Below are positions 14,803 through 15,333 of a stretch of DNA of 15,333 bases, one piece after another. This DNA comes from Ignavibacteria bacterium. Its GTDB lineage: Bacteria; Bacteroidota; Ignavibacteria; Tepidaquicellales; OLB5. How positions within the stretch are numbered: the stretch's first letter is position 1; every line of letters begins with the position of its first letter. The notes beneath the pieces were generated by a model. The model saw only the letters and a list, made by a program, of their open reading frames with translations. It had not been told where the DNA came from and ran no database searches. Both the position numbers and the translations under genes were made by a program. The stretch lies in NCBI GenBank assembly GCA_027492415.1, contig JAPUEV010000211.1, positions 1 through 15,333 of the forward strand. Direction: 5' to 3'.

Positions 14803-15333
14803 CTATTTGTGATCCAGTTTATATTCAATCAAGTCACCTTCTTTTATACCGTGCCTTTCGCAGTACCCGCCGTTCACTTCAACAACAAACTGTGACCTGT
14901 TTTTTGCAGGCAAAGATTTTTCTGAATACGGCACAGTATTTTTATGAATGGTATTAATAACACCTTTGCTGTCAATAAAAATTATGTCCAGCGGAATTAC
15001 TGTATTTTTCATCCAGAAAGAAAGCATATCCTCACGCTCAAAAATAAAAAGCATCCCTTTATCTTCATCCATGTGCGTCCGGTACATCAATCCCTGCTGC
15101 CTTTCAGCAGGATTTATTGCAGCTTCAATTTCTATCCTGGCAATTTGATTGTGGTTATCCTTGTTTAAAAATGTTACCGATCCTTCCTTTACCCATTCAG
15201 GTTCAGTTGATTTCTTCTTTATATAAACAAAATAAACTACTATGAATACCAGTACCGGAATTAAAGCGATAAGTACTTTCTTTGTTTTATAAAAAGGTAC
15301 CTTTGGTATTTTATAATTTTTATTGTTTTGTTT
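14803..15333 (-). CDS. Membrane-anchored DUF192 protein, 5' end beyond the right edge
   Basis: The frame is open from the right edge to a TAG at 14805-14803, giving at least 176 residues. No ATG or GTG occurs in frame before the transmembrane segment, so the true start is outside the window. A TTG at 15090 and the following ATG are internal to the domain and would delete its first strand. The visible part begins Lys-rich, then has one membrane helix (VLIALIPVLVFIVVYFVYI), a linker, and the DUF192 domain: ERQQGLMYRTHM, KGMLFIFE, the hallmark FWMKNTVIPLDIIFID, and VVEVNGGYCERHGIKEGD. DUF192 proteins are small envelope-associated beta-barrel proteins without an agreed biochemical function; this one is probably anchored with its domain outside the cytoplasm. 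It is convergent with the metal-transporter gene with only 4 nt between stops. Confidence 0.9.
   Translation of the reverse strand, partial: KQNNKNYKIPKVPFYKTKKVLIALIPVLVFIVVYFVYIKKKSTEPEWVKEGSVTFLNKDNHNQIARIEIEAAINPAERQQGLMYRTHMDEDKGMLFIFEREDMLSFWMKNTVIPLDIIFIDSKGVINTIHKNTVPYSEKSLPAKNRSQFVVEVNGGYCERHGIKEGDLIEYKLDHK

Noticed and set aside
14790..14803. GGTTT-ATAA-AAACC hairpin as a shared terminator of the convergent genes
   Set aside because: The stem has only 5 bp, overlaps the coding ends, and lacks a T run on either strand.
1..15333. Mobile element, CRISPR array, tRNA or rRNA
   Set aside because: No transposase or integrase motif, no regularly spaced repeats with unique spacers, and no tRNA- or rRNA-like sequence seen on either strand. 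Gene content looks like stable core chromosome.

Overview
The window is AT-rich, gene-dense chromosomal DNA with bacterial gene order. It most likely comes from the Bacteroidota/Ignavibacteriota/Chlorobiota group. The reasons are indirect: few genes have a Shine-Dalgarno sequence (clear ones only at phoR and phoU), GTG and TTG starts occur, two intergenic regions carry a Bacteroidota-like TAnnTTTG element, and the protein set (M61-PDZ peptidase, DUF47-Pit pair, CbbX-type AAA+ protein) fits that group. The assignment is inference. I see no rRNA, tRNA, CRISPR array, insertion sequence or integrase.

Left part (1-3221, all leftward): an apparent operon encodes an 865-residue protein with two tandem CbbX/SpoVK-type AAA+ domains behind a duplicated N-terminal beta-rich domain. 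It is followed by two small membrane-anchored proteins that are paralogues of each other; the second is cut by the left window edge. I know of no described function for this set, and it is the best candidate here for an undescribed system. An intrinsic terminator (3309-3326) separates it from a secreted M61-family peptidase with a PDZ domain (3352-5220).

Centre (5309-13891, all leftward): a phosphate island. In transcription order it holds phoB, phoR, pstS, pstC, pstA, pstB and phoU, ending in a strong intrinsic terminator (7103-7123), followed by a DUF47 (PhoU-like) gene and a Pit phosphate transporter. It thus contains the Pi two-component system, the high-affinity ABC importer with its PhoU regulator, and the low-affinity carrier with its own PhoU-like partner. 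All three intergenic regions ahead of phosphate transcription units (phoB, pstS, DUF47-pit) carry the same direct repeat, TGTTAG-N5-TGTTAA with an 11-bp period, and further half-sites at matching spacings. This is a convincing candidate PhoB box for this lineage. It predicts phoBR autoregulation, control of pst, and control (possibly repression) of pit.

Right part (14094-15333): divergent from phoB is a rightward membrane protein with an HX5DH motif and a His-rich loop, probably a metal-ion transporter of the UreH/NicO/TauE-like group. It converges, with a 4-bp gap, on a leftward membrane-anchored DUF192 gene whose 5' end lies beyond the right edge.
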